Shown here: piece by piece, positions 1 through 10,959 of the stretch | How the letters are laid out: each line of letters opens with the position of its first letter | How positions within the stretch are numbered: position 1 is the first letter of the stretch | Assembly: GCA_001179505.1 (NCBI GenBank) | Contig: CDMY01000568.1 | Location: 1 to 42,979, forward strand | Source of the DNA: Vitrella brassicaformis | Lineage: Eukaryota; Sar; Vitrellaceae | Length of the DNA stretch: 42,979 bases | Direction: 5' to 3' | Made by a program: the position numbers and the translations under genes | Notes under the pieces: model-generated | Told to the model about the DNA's origin: nothing | The model's database searches: none | What the model saw: the letters and a program-made list of their open reading frames with translations, nothing else

Positions 1-70
1 TAGTAGCAAACCCTGATCGGACGCTTCTTGCCCACTGGGCGAGCCACAGCAAAAACGTCAGGCCCAGTTG

Positions 71-395
71 CATTGGAGTGCGTGTATATCATGGATGTCT
101 ATGTGCGCATACCTGCGAATACCTGTGCATGCACGTTTGGACTTGGAGTGCGTGTATATCATGAATGTCTGTATGCGCACCACCTGCGTATACACGTGTG
201 GACTTGGAGTGCGTGTATATGATGAATATCCGTGTGCGCGCAGCTCTGCGTGCATATGATTAATGTCTTTGTACGAACAATACCCATACCTGCGCATACC
301 TGCGCATGCACGTGTGGACTTGGAGTGCGTGTACATCATGAATGTCTCTGTGCGCACACCTGCGCATGCACGTGTGGACTTGGAGTGCGTGTGGC
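71..395. repeat. Minisatellite, about 60-bp unit
   Basis: Four to five imperfect head-to-tail units, each opening with ttggagtgcgtgtatatcat and closing with a gcatgcacgtgtggac-like end. Units begin near 75, 143, 203, 318 and 378; the third is longer because of an inserted stretch around 240-300. Short open frames run through it on both strands, but they simply translate the repeat, so I do not call a gene. Confidence 0.85.
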
Positions 396-1069
396 GGGCG
401 TCCAAAAGATGAGTCACCGACTTGAGATGTTCCCTGTGGTCGTCGTATGCACCCTGCCATACAAACGGGAGTCCACACGCAGCTGCTCTTGGTCTGTGCG
501 CACCTCATGCGATGACGCTGCGCCGATGACGTCTTCTTCCGCAGCTTTCAAGTTCCATAGTGCGGGGCTGCCCACTCAGCTGCCTTCTTCTTCATCATTG
601 CTCACAGAGGCGCCAAATCCCCTGCTGCTCCCAGTCTGTGTGACTGGGCGATCTGCACTGGCTGGCCACCTGGGGATGGGCGGTATCTACGTATGGAGTC
701 ATGGTGCAGGACGCACGCACGCACGCCGCCTTCAAGCTGCTGCTGGGGTGGCGTGTGTGCGACGTTGTGTGCCTTCTTGTATGTGGCCGTCGTTCGCAGC
801 GCATTGCATATCCTCCTGTTTGCAGCATCTGCCCTCTGCGTGCTGCGTGTATCGTGTCCGGGTTGCATGTTAGGGTGCGTGTTTTCATGTTGGACAGACC
901 GACAGGGGACTTGGCCGTCAGGCCACCTAGGGTGCTCCCTGAAACCGCTGGTGCTTGCCGGCGAGATTGTCGCGAGAAAGGCGTGAAGTGAGTGCGTTTG
1001 AAGGAAGGGGGACGACCAGACCAGGTGCCTCTCCTCTGTCGGCAAAGGTTTAGAGTGTTGGCGTGAAGG
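396..1069. other. Upstream region of UBC9, no gene seen
   Basis: No open frame here looks like a protein. At 932-950 lies gtgctccctgaaaccgctg, a 19-mer that recurs exactly at 24563-24581 in the promoter of the SRA-SET pair, so this stretch probably holds promoter elements for the gene starting at 1070. There is no clear TATA box. Confidence 0.5.
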
Positions 1070-1969
1070 ATGTCTGTAGCTCGTAAGAGGCTGACGCAGG
1101 AGCGTGCCGAGTGGCGTAAGGACCACCCGCATGGCTTCGTGGCCAAGTTTGCGCGTGCCGAGGAGGGCGAGAACAAGGGCCAGCAGGACTGCCTCAAGTG
1201 GGAGTGCCGCATCCCCGGCAAGAAGGACACGCTGTGGGGCGACGCCACGTACCCCCTCACCATGGAGTTCACCGACGAGTACCCCGGCAAACCGCCCAAG
1301 TGCAAGTTTCCGCAGGGATTCTTCCACCCCAAGCAAGCCACCAAGAGACCGCACCGCCTCACACAGCACACAGAGAGAGGAGGAGGGAGGGAGGGAGGGA
1401 GGCACAGAGAGGCACGATAAGACGCACGCGCATCACATGGCATGTGTCCGGTTGCTGTGGTGGTGTGTGTGTGCAGCGTGTATCCGTCCGGAACGGTGTG
1501 TTTGTCGATTTTGAATGAGGACGAGGACTGGAAGCCGTCCATCACCATCAAGCAGGTGCTACTCGGTGAGTCAATATATAACACATTCCTGCGCACAGGT
1601 AACGCCACGTCACGCCAGGCAGACAGACAGGCAGACAGAGAGGGAGGGAGGGACTGAGGGCGCATCATCCACACGACTCACCCATGCACTTCGGGCCCAT
1701 GCACAGCTCCCTCTCCCTCGTTCTCTCCCCCACCTCAGCCTCGCCTCAACTGCCCTTTTACTCTTTCTCGCTCCCTCTCACGTGTCTGTGCGTGTCTGTG
1801 CTGTCCTGTGTGCCTTTCTTTGTTTGGTGCAGGTATCCAGGATTTGCTGGACAACCCCAACCCGCAGTCGCCCGCCCAGGGAGAGCCATACATGCTGTAC
1901 CAGCAGAACAAGGAGGAGTACAACAGAAAGGTCAAGGAGCAGGCCGACAGCTACAGAAACCAGTCATAG
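1070..1969 (+). CDS. UBC9: SUMO-conjugating E2 enzyme UBC9
   Basis: Transfers SUMO from the E1 enzyme to target lysines, mainly in the nucleus. Exons: 1070-1332, 1477-1565, 1833-1969, giving 162 aa against about 158 in the family. The N-terminal helix is the UBC9 type ([20 protein letters not shown]), followed by the PGKKDTLW and YPLTMEF segments. The catalytic cysteine is in [10 protein letters not shown], right after the FHPN motif, and the C-terminus holds the E2 helix [15 protein letters not shown]. Intron 1 begins GCAAGC, not GT: only that donor yields the family sequence FHP-N-VYPSG, because AA at 1331-1332 joins C at 1477. Intron 2 splits a glycine codon in VLLG-IQDLL. Complete with no damage seen. 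Identification as UBC9 rather than another E2 rests on the N-terminal helix and the catalytic neighbourhood. Confidence 0.97.
1333..1476 (+). other. GC-AG intron of UBC9
   Basis: Starts GCAAGC and ends GTGTGTGTGTGCAG. Protein similarity fixes both ends, so the GC donor is not a modelling choice. It contains a GGGA-rich tract at about 1378-1400. Confidence 0.85.
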
Positions 1970-2599
1970 ATACGCTAGACCACACACACAGACACACGGG
2001 GGGAGGGGCGGGAGTGGGGCGAGCACCCGCAGGGAGCCAGCTGTAGAATTGTTGACGGGCGATGGTGGACGGACTTTGTGTGGGCGGACACACGTGTGTG
2101 TGTGAGGGGGCTCGTTTGGGAGGAGATTTTGGTGTGATTGGTGGTGGTGGTGTCAGTCTGTGCGCTCGTGCGTGAGAGTGATGGTGTCTACTGGATCGTG
2201 TGCAGAGGAAGAGGGTGTCCTGTGGATGCCTGGATGCGATGCCTGGATGTATGGCGTCCTGTGACCCCACTCTCTCTCTCTTCCTGGTGTGAATATGAGT
2301 GAAAGAAAGCGTGCATCTGGCTGACGAGAGGAGAGGATTCCCTCCCCCTCTGTGGTGTGGTGTGGTCGATCGACTCGACTATCCATCGTGCCCTGCATGC
2401 ACTGAGTATGTTTGACTGCACGTGTGCGTGCGTCCATGTCGGTGACTCTCTCCCTCTATGAATGTGGAGTGAAATACATCAAACGACGAGTTCCGTTTCC
2501 CCGCGAGCTTGGGGCCCCAGCCCGCCAAGGAGGGGAGAAGCCGACAGCCAGTTCAGGTGACCGTAGCAGGGCCCAGTGCTTTCTCATGAGTGCAGATCG
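1970..2599. other. Intergenic region between UBC9 and the TLDc-like gene
   Basis: Presumed 3' untranslated region of UBC9 followed by the upstream region of the next gene. CA/GT-rich at 1980-2170, with no convincing coding frame on either strand. A short perfect palindromic hairpin, gattccggttcggaatc, lies just downstream at 2638-2654 inside the first exon of the next gene. Confidence 0.5.
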
Positions 2600-5500
2600 A
2601 TGAAGCGTGGCTTCCTCTTGCCAAAAGACAAGCAAAGGATTCCGGTTCGGAATCAACACGATGAAGCCTCTCCGTCATCGACGGCTGCCGTCTTTCGAGT
2701 AACAGTGGAATACACGGAAAGCCTCACGGCGCATGACTTCTGCACTACTCTTTGGCGGCATATGGATTTTGTTGAATGACAGGCCATTCGCCTCCAGCAT
2801 TGGGGCGGCATTGCTTTAGTAGGCATCCATCGACAAAAAAAGGTCTCACCAAGCGTAGCAGTGTTCCTTTCGTCTCTGATGATTATGTCTGCAGCCTCGA
2901 GAGCTTCACGTCGGCGTCTATGCGTTTGTCACTCCCGTGTGGTGTCTCAAGCCACCGCTGCCCTCCCCACTCAGTGGGGCCGTCCTCCAGCACCACACCG
3001 AGCTCGTCATCGACTCCAGCAACACACGACAACGGAGATTTTGGGGTTCCATGACCCCGCAGACGGCATACGAGCTGGGCAAACAGATGATCAACCTTAA
3101 GTGTCTCATCCACCGCTTCCCCCAGACACCTGATGGGGCAGAAGGGATTGCGGCTGGCCACCATTATGTCGCAAATGGATGGTGCCGTGGGCTCGTCATT
3201 GCACTGGTGGAGGGCCATGTGGCGGGACGGCAGGCAGCGCGCGAGAAGGAGAGGCCGGGGACAACGATGGCCGTGGGATCGCTCAGGTCACTGACCTTCA
3301 AAGCAGTGGTGCTTCCAGGCAGCGGACCGCGGGAGATCGCTCAACTGGCCGACATCAATTCTAACCCTCCTGCTGCCGCCCCATCGCAATCCATCAGCCT
3401 CCCAGCCCTCACAGATGTCAAAGGGGTCAGACGTGGCCACGTCGTGATCGAAGGGCGGGGATGGTCCATGCCGGCTGTCGAGCGGGTGATCGTACGGTAT
3501 CCGGGGGCCGAGCTCCCGGACATCAGGCCGTTCGTCGCCACGACGAGGTCCCTTATCGATCTGTTTGTGGTTCTAGTGCCGCCATCGCAGCTGGCCGAGC
3601 TGCTGGAACTCATCCCAGTGGGGCAGCAGGGTGGTCCGGGGCCTCTCGCGAGGTTTCAGAACATGAACTACATCAAACTCTACGAGATCGAATCGATCGC
3701 CATCTGCCGAGACGGCCTCTCGCGGCTTCAGGCAAGCGAATAAGAAGCAAGGGGCGTAGGACAGGAGAACCCGGAGAAGAGGAAATGGCATTCATGCCTT
3801 TGTTGTGCTCTGCATTCAGAAGTGTTTGGTGGATCGCGGCTGCTTGAAGTCTCTCCGCTTCCTGCGCATAGAGGTGCATCGCAGCGACTGCCATTGGCTC
3901 CTCCTTAACGACTACGCGACGTTCAAGGCCCTCGCCTCGCTCATCGACGCGACCTGCTCCCCGTTGAGCGAGGTCAAGTGTTATGTTTGCCCCTCTGGTG
4001 GAGAGATCCGAGACATCCCACTCACCCATTTGCTGGCGTACACCCGCTTCGGCAAACTGCCTGACTGTGGTCCCCAGCTCCTCAGTGCTTTGCTAACTTG
4101 CTATAACGTGAGGATGAAGCCTCAACGGAGGCCTCCCGGCTCTCCTTCTGTTGAGAGCTGCATTCAGGGGACACCACCTTCGGCATACCACTATGCCTGG
4201 ACCGTCACCCAAGACCAAGTGACCAGGCCATACAACGGGCCTATCGACAAGAGCTTGGTGGGCAACCTGTCGCTTGGAGCTTGTGGCGTTCCGAGTAGTA
4301 GCGGATTTAGCATGTCCATCGAATGCGAGCAGGGGTGGACCCCGCTGGCCGACGCCATTCCGCCCGAGCCTCCCGAGTTCAAAGCGTTCAAGGCCGACGG
4401 CCTTGTGCGAGTGAAAAGTCTGACCGTCAAGAGCCGCATCGGCTTGGGGGTGGCAAAGATGCTGCTGAGGAGAGGCCCGGAACTCGAGGATATGCAGCTG
4501 ATGGATATGGCTCCATCGGATGTACTGAGCCTCCTGAGGTGCGCCTTTGTGTGGAAGACGCCAGAGAAACTGGCACTCGAGCGGCTGCATCAAGAGGGTG
4601 GGTGGCAGACGGAGATTTCACTGGGTATCCAGCAGAGGTTCCAAAAGGTCAAGACGCTGTGCGTCAAGGGAGAGGTTGCTGCATGCTTTGCGGCAGCCAC
4701 AATGCCTCACATGTCAGCCATCCGTGAGTTCACCATATGCGCCAACGAGACAGAGGCGCGCCAGGCTCTCGTCAATGGAAGTGGTGCGACGATCCCCCGG
4801 CTGAGTCTGGGTGGGGCATCTGACGGCCGCCAGGACTTGATCAAGGCTGAGGACGAGAGGGATGGCCTCACACTGGGCGATTGGAAGGACGAACTGCCAC
4901 ACATCAACACCCTAGTCATGCACCTCGACGGTAATTGGCAAAGCTGTCGAGAAGAACAATGCGCCACTTGACGTACCTGTGTGCCGTATCTCGCTGGTCT
5001 CAGTGCCGTCTGCCGATGTGGTCGACCCAGGCGTTTTCATTCTGTCGAGCATCTGGTCGGTTCTCGAGATTGAGTCGATCTCCGTGCTGAGGCTCGTCCT
5101 GCCTCATCGATCCCATCTCGATGCCCTCAACAAAGCCATTGAGCGACGTTTCTCTGAGATAGAAGGGAATGTCTATTCAGTGGAGGAAATGCTCTGTCTC
5201 AAAATTGGCATCCCAGCGGTAATGGAAAGGCCGCAATGATGTTGGTGGTGGTGCTCATGTAGAAGGCACTATCTGCTTTCCTTTATTGTGTCTCCGTTGA
5301 TCAGTTGCGCAAGGCTGCCTTTGCACACTCAGTGCGTCCAAGACTAGCGCACCAGGGACTCGCTTCGATGTTTGAGCGCTACTTGCCTTCCCATCCGCTC
5401 TATGTATCAGCCGAGGCGCTCGCCATCGACTTTGCCGGCCGCGTGCGTGCCGCTCTACCAATGACTGTGATCGACCCCCCATATGCGCCTCAACGTCTGA

Positions 5501-6206
5501 AGGCGCCACTCATGGCGGCAATGGAGAGACACGGCCTGGCGATGGAGCCCATCATGCGGCTGCATGGTGATGGGCCGTGCCTCCCCAGCCCCTCTGTGAT
5601 CGCATCCGCCAGTCAGCTTATGGCCGTGCTGCAAAAGACGGGCAAGCAAATCGCAGACATCGAACCGCTCTATGAGTGAGACACTCAACAAATCCTCGTC
5701 CACCTGGGTTATGTTATACTCGTCTTGTTCTCCTCTCCTTTGTACTTCACCACAGGGCCTCTGTGCACGGGTTTGCGTATACGGACATGCACGATTGTGT
5801 TGGTGATGCGAGCTGCCTGCTCTTCCTCGTCCGTGCCAATGGAGACGCGCACGGCTTCTTCATCGACGCCAGCCTACTTCCGCCCCCACTTGATCACCTC
5901 AAGCAGTATGCTGCGGATGTCCTGATCTTCAAGGCGTCCGGCGCTTCGCAGCCCACCTTCCAGTCACCCTCAGTAACGTCACAGTGTGTTACCGTCTTGA
6001 AAGCCGATGCGACCTCGCCCCTGAGAGCGAAAGTCGTGCTCGGTCAGTGCCATGTGGAGAAATGGGAGGGGTTTTTGGGGCTGTGGGCGCCTAGCCCATC
6101 GGTGTTGGCGGCAGGTGTGGGATGTATGGTCCGGGTGAGATGGGAAGGGGCGGTGAGATCGATTCCTGCCGATGAGATTGAGGTGCTGCGCTTGGTGGTC
6201 TCATGA
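2600..6206 (+). CDS. LRR-like protein with C-terminal TLDc-like domain (intact copy)
   Basis: Six exons: 2600-2698, 2895-3731, 3820-4930, 5004-5218, 5305-5675, 5756-6206; about 1,027 aa, phases consistent throughout. Residues ~30-700 hold irregular leucine/isoleucine-rich repeats alternating with helical stretches, LRR-like but not canonical. The last ~150 aa resemble TLDc: EASVHGFAYTD, then SCLLFLVRANG and FIDASLLPP, closing with ADEIEVL, the usual TLDc end. TLDc proteins are linked to oxidation resistance and V-ATPase regulation; no function can be inferred here. Intron 2 has a GC donor (CAG|gcaagc) where the minus-strand copy at 7006-10708 has GT. Relative to that copy, exon 5 lacks 66 nt in frame (22 aa after AFAHS). 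The start at 2600 is the first in-frame ATG; the N-terminus is the least certain part. Confidence 0.72.
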
Positions 6207-6417
6207 ATGAGACGGTCATCGGGTCGTGCACGTGATGTGATGTGATGTGATATGATGTGTTGTCAAACATGGCGTGTTGGGCAATTGTGTTGGGGCGTCA
6301 CATTGCATTATCATACCAGTCAAATGCATTAAAGAAACGCTCTCCAAGTAGCAGTGGGTGGATGACTGAGTGAGAGACGCGAAGTGGCTGGACTGACTGA
6401 CTGACTGACAACCGATG

Positions 6418-6449
<32 letters not shown>

Positions 6450-7005
6450 GCGAGACGGACAGACAGAGGACATTCCATCCACTCATGCCATGCATTGAAG
6501 CTGAGGGTATCGGTCGGCAATTTCCGACTTGGATGGGAGGAATGCAGACAGAAAAAAAGACAGCCGTGTGGGTGTGCATCAATCTGACACACACGCAAGA
6601 GCACAGACACAAACACACAGCCACGCACTTCTTCCAAGAGTCCCGAGGCCATCGGTATGTAAGAGAAGCGATAGGGGAGGAGACTGCAGGCCACCATTCA
6701 CCTGCGTCTGGAGCTCCTCGGAAACGTTCTGAAGCGATAAGGGATTCAACGTTTCAATGCTCACGTGAATGTCTCCACACATCAATCTTACAACCACCGC
6801 AGCCACGGCCCATGTGAGAAAGATATGGTAGTGTATCCATTTGTTGAAGGGCGAACTACGACATTGACGCGCAAGCCCGAAAAAGCAGCAGTTTCGAAAA
6901 AGTCGCCATGCACCAGGCCACGGCCTTCTTGAAATGAATAATGCATCTGACAAAAGAGGATCCAATTGCACTACCACATCACATCACTTCACCCGGCCGC
7001 CCCGC
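6207..7005. other. Spacer of the inverted duplication
   Basis: No gene recognised. Holds GTGAT repeats at 6235-6258, GACT repeats at 6393-6407 and a (GACA)n run at about 6419-6450. Both genes converge on it, so it should contain two 3' untranslated regions and terminators. Confidence 0.6.
6419..6450. repeat. (GACA)n microsatellite
   Basis: About eight near-perfect tetranucleotide units, at the centre of the inverted duplication. Confidence 0.9.
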
Positions 7006-10000
7006 TCACAATCCCGCCTGCAACACTAGCAGCACTTCTATCTCATCGGCGACCATGGATTTCACCCTCCCTTCCTCAGCTATGACTTCCACCCGGCATT
7101 GTCCTGCCGCTGACGCTGCCGGGTCGAGTGCCCACAGTCTCAGCCCCCGCCCCTTGAGGCCCACGATCAGCTTCGCGACTTGGTCCACGCCATTGGGCTC
7201 GATGTCCCTTCGCAGCACAGAGACACACTGCGGCGTCGTTAAGGGTGACTGGAAGGTGGGCAGGGAGAGGCCAGCTGTCTTGAAAACGAGGGCAGCCACC
7301 TCATAGTCGTTGGAGACGCGCGCAGTTGGTAGCTGAGGGGGCGGCAGGACGCTGGCGTCGATGAAGCAGCCACTAAGATTTCTATTGGCCCGCACGAGGA
7401 ACAGCAGGCAGCTGGCATCACCCACACGATCGAGCATGTCGGTGTACGCAAACCCGTGCACAGTGGCTCTGCAGTCAATCAAGCACGCCAAGGAGACGAG
7501 AACAAGAGAAGAGCATCATAGGCTGAAGCTATTGACGGTTTATTTGGGGTCTCTTACTTGTGGAGCAGCTCAATGCCTGTGATCTGTATGCCTGTCGTCT
7601 GCAGCACAGCCATCAGCTGAGCGGCGGATGCGGTCACAGAGGGGCTGGGGATGCACGGCCCATCGCCATGCAGCCGCTTCATGGGCTCCATCACCAGGCC
7701 GTGTCTCTGAATCACCGCCATGAGTGGTGCCTTCAGCCGCCGAGGCGCATACGGCGGGTCGACCACAGTCATGGGTGCAGCGGCACGGATGCGGCCGGCG
7801 AAGTCGATGGCGAGCGCATCGGCTGCGATGTTGGCATCGTGTGAGGGAAGATACTGTTTGAGCATTGACGACAGGCGATTCACGGTGTCCCTCAGACTGG
7901 TGATCATTGCAAGCCTCCGGTGGGGGGCTCCTGCTGACAGAAGTACCTCAAGAACGTCGGCGGCCGACGAGTGGACAAAGGCCGCCATGCGCAACTGATC
8001 AGCAGAGACACAATGAAGGAAAGAAGATAGCACTTTCTAAATGAGCACCACAACGAACATCATTGCGGCCTTTCCCTTACTGCTGCGATGTGTTGGCTCG
8101 TCATGAACAGATGCAGTATTCCGTCCACTGAATACACATATATAAATTTCCCCTCTATCTCGGTGCGGCCTCTGAAGCGTCTCTCAATTGCTTTGTTGAG
8201 GGCATCCAGATGGGAGTGTTGGGGCAGGGCGACTGTCAGCTGGGAAATGGACTCAATCTCGAGAAGCGACCAGATGCTCGACAGAATGAAGACGCCTGGA
8301 TCGACCACATCGGCAGACGGCACTGAGACAAGGGAAACACGGAGACAGAGAGCCGTAATCTGATCAGCGAGTGGACATACTCTTCACTCCTTCGGTACTT
8401 ACCGTCTAAGTACATGTCAAGCTTCTTGATGTGGGGCATTTGGTCCTTGTGATCGCCCAGTGTGATGCCCTCCCTCTCATCCTCGGCCTTGATTATCTCA
8501 CGGCTAGTCTCAGACACATAGCCCAGATGCAGCCAGCCGATCGTCCCACCACCTCCGTTGACGAGAGCCTGGCGCGCCTCTCTTTCGCTGCCGCAGATGG
8601 TGAAGTCACAGATGGCTGACATGTGGAGACGTGTGGCTGCCGCAAGCAGTGCAGCAACCTCTCCCCCGAGCAGCATCTTGACTTTCTGCATCCTCTGCTG
8701 GATACCCAGTGAAATCTCCCCCCGCCAGCTATCCCCCTCTTGACTCAGCCGCTCGAGTGTGAGCCTTTCGGGCATTTTCCAAGGACGAATAGACCTCAGA
8801 ATGTCCAACACGTCTGTAACGGCCATGTCCATCAGCTGCAGGCTCTGAAGATTCGGCCCCCTTCTCAACAGCAGTTTGGCGACTCCCAGCCCGATGCGGC
8901 TCTTGACGGTCAGACTCTTCACTCGAACAAGGCCGTCGGCCTTGAACGCTTTGAACTCGGGAGGCTCAGGTGGAATGGCGTCGGCCGGCGGGGTCCAGCC
9001 CTGCTCGCATTCGATGGACATGCTGATTCCCCCAGCCGGACCGCCACAATCTTCGAGCATAAGATTGTCCACCAAGCTCTTGTCGATAGGCCCGTTGTAT
9101 GGCCTGGCCACTTGGTCTTGGGTGACGGTCCAGGCATAGTGGTATGCCGAAGGTGGTGTCCCCTGGATGCAGCTCTCAACAGAAGGAGAGCCGGGAGGCC
9201 TCTGTTGAGGCTTCATCCTCACGTTGTAGCAAGTTAGCAAAGCACTGAGGAGCTGGGGACCACAGCCAGGCACTTTGCCGAAGCGGGTGTACCCCAGCAG
9301 ATGGGTGAGTGGGATGTCTCGGATCTCTCCACCAGAGGGGCAAACATAACAGTTGACCGCGCCCGATGGTGAGCAGGTCGCGTCGATGAGTGAGGCGAGG
9401 GCCTTGAACGTCGCGTAGTTGTTGAGGAGGAGCCAATGGCAATCGCTGCGACGCATCTTTAGGTGCAAGTAGCTGATGGACTTTGAGCAGCCGCGATCCA
9501 GCAAACACTTCTGAAAGCAGATCGCAATCGAGGCAGAAGCATGTCGACGACATAGCCTCCGCCCCGCTTATTTCCGTGCTCTTTCCCTTTCTGTGTGACC
9601 TGCAAGTCCCGGAGGCCGTCTTTGATGTCGGTCGATTCGATCTCGTAGAGCTTGATGGTAGGAATCCTCCGAAGGTTTGCGAGAGGGCCCGGAATTCCCT
9701 GCTGTCGCACAGGAGTGGACTCCAGCAACTCAGCCGCTGCGATGGTATCACTTCCGTAATCGCAGGCAGCTCTAGATGTGCAAGGGACTGCGTCGTGGCG
9801 ATGAAGGGCTTGATGTGCGCTAAGCCGGCGGATATTGAAAGAACACGCTCGACAGCCGGCATGGACCATCCCCGCCCCTCGATCACGCAGTGGACACTTC
9901 TGACCCCTTTGACATCTGTGAGGGCTAGGAGGCTGATGGATTGCGATGGGGCGGCAGCAGGAGGGGTAGGATTGATGGTGGCCAATTGATTGATCTCCGG

Positions 10001-10708
10001 CCGTCCGCTGTCTGGAAGCACCACGGCTTCGAAGGTCAGTAGCCTGAGCGATCCCTCGGCCATCGTGGTCGCCGGCCTCTCCTTCTCGCGCGCCGCCTGC
10101 CGTCCCGCCACATGGCCCTCCACCAGTGCAATGACGAGCCCACGGCACCATCCATTTGCGACAAAACGGCGGCCAGCCGAAACCCCTTCTGCCCCATCAG
10201 GTGTCTGCGGGCAGCGGTGGATGAGACACTTAAGGTTAATCATCTGTTTGCCCAGCTCGTATGCCGTCTGCGGGGTCATGGCAGACCAGAAGATTCTCTC
10301 CCGTGTGTTGGAGGAGTCGATGACGAGCTCGGTGTAGTGCTCGAGCACGGCCCCACTGAGTGGGGAGGGCAGTGGTGGCTTCAGACACCACACGGGAGTG
10401 ACAAACGCATACACGCCAAGATGAAGCTCCCGAGGCTGCACAGTGCAAGGAAGGGCAGCGGACAGTTTCTGGTGCTGAGCCCTTTGTTTGTCGATGGATG
10501 CCTACCAAAGCAATGCCGGACCAGAATTGGAGGCGAATGGCCTGTCATTCAGCGAATTCATCCGTCAGCCGAGAGACGCACAAAAGAGACGAATGAACGA
10601 TGACCAACGTTCACATATCTTCGCATGCCTCACCTTAAAGACGGCAGCTATCGCTTCATCACTGGCCGCAGAAGCATCGCTGCCACATGCCATGGCATAT
10701 TGCCACAT
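7006..10708 (-). pseudogene. Frameshifted copy of the LRR-like/TLDc-like gene
   Basis: Minus-strand homologue of the gene at 2600-6206. Exons by homology: 10708-10634, 10435-9600, 9510-8403, 8322-8081, 7994-7558, 7468-7006. Splice sites match the other copy one by one; intron 2 has a normal GT donor. Exon 2 is 836 nt instead of 837: near 9737, ccatcgcagcggctgag stands against ccatcgcagctggccgag in the plus copy, one base short. The frame is lost there and a stop follows in exon 3, leaving about 320 aa. All later exons remain open and similar, including the TLDc-like end (ATVHGFAYTD ... ADEIEVL), so the lesion is either very recent or an assembly error. Exon 5 keeps the 22 aa missing from the plus copy. 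If the base is real the gene is a pseudogene; if not, it encodes about 1,053 aa. Confidence 0.7.
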
Positions 10709-10959
10709 ATTATCTCGACCCTCTCCTACGGAAAGCAATTTGGGGGAGGGTGGTCGTCTGCAGGATGCGGTCAGATGTGATTCATTACCGTTGTATGCGG
10801 CCTTTTTGTTTGTTTGTCCCCTTTTTTCTTTTCGCGGGAGCTGCGAGCTCAGAGCGCGATCGGAGGAGGCAGACGCGGCGAAGGCAGAATGCATGCTCTG
10901 CACAGCACCGGCAGCTTCTAGAGGCCGTGCAGAAGAGAAGTCAGCCTGGTTACGTCCAA
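10709..10959. promoter_or_regulatory. Divergent intergenic region
   Basis: 251 bp between the minus-strand TLDc-like copy and the plus-strand gene at 10960, so it should hold both promoters. Contains gagctcgcagc on the minus strand near 10832-10842; AGCTCGCAG is also found at 24546-24554 and 36308-36316, both near gene starts. Confidence 0.45.

Larger units (their letters stand above)
2600..10708. repeat. Large inverted gene duplication (arms ~3.6 and 3.7 kb)
   Basis: Left arm 2600-6206 and right arm 10708-7006 carry the same six-exon gene in opposite orientation, tail to tail, around a 799-bp spacer. Exons align at roughly 85-93 percent by eye, while introns of the same position share little beyond splice sites and length. 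Similarity starts near the first exon and stops near the two stop codons. Confidence 0.9.

Noticed and set aside
71-395. CRISPR-like array
   Set aside because: Units are contiguous with no unique spacers, and the genome is eukaryotic.
28-873. Open frames through the 5' minisatellite
   Set aside because: The translation only repeats the DNA repeat unit; no start context or domain.
595-1674. Minus-strand open frames of 267-359 codons overlapping UBC9
   Set aside because: They run antisense to all UBC9 exons, have no intron signals or protein-like features, and are explained by the GC-rich composition.
2638-2654. Hairpin gattccggttcggaatc as a tRNA T-arm
   Set aside because: No acceptor stem, anticodon arm or other tRNA boxes nearby.
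8740-9237. Plus-strand open frame of 165 codons inside the TLDc-like pseudogene, and its mirror at 4093-4593
   Set aside because: Antisense shadows of exon 3 in both copies; they stay open only because the sense frame does.
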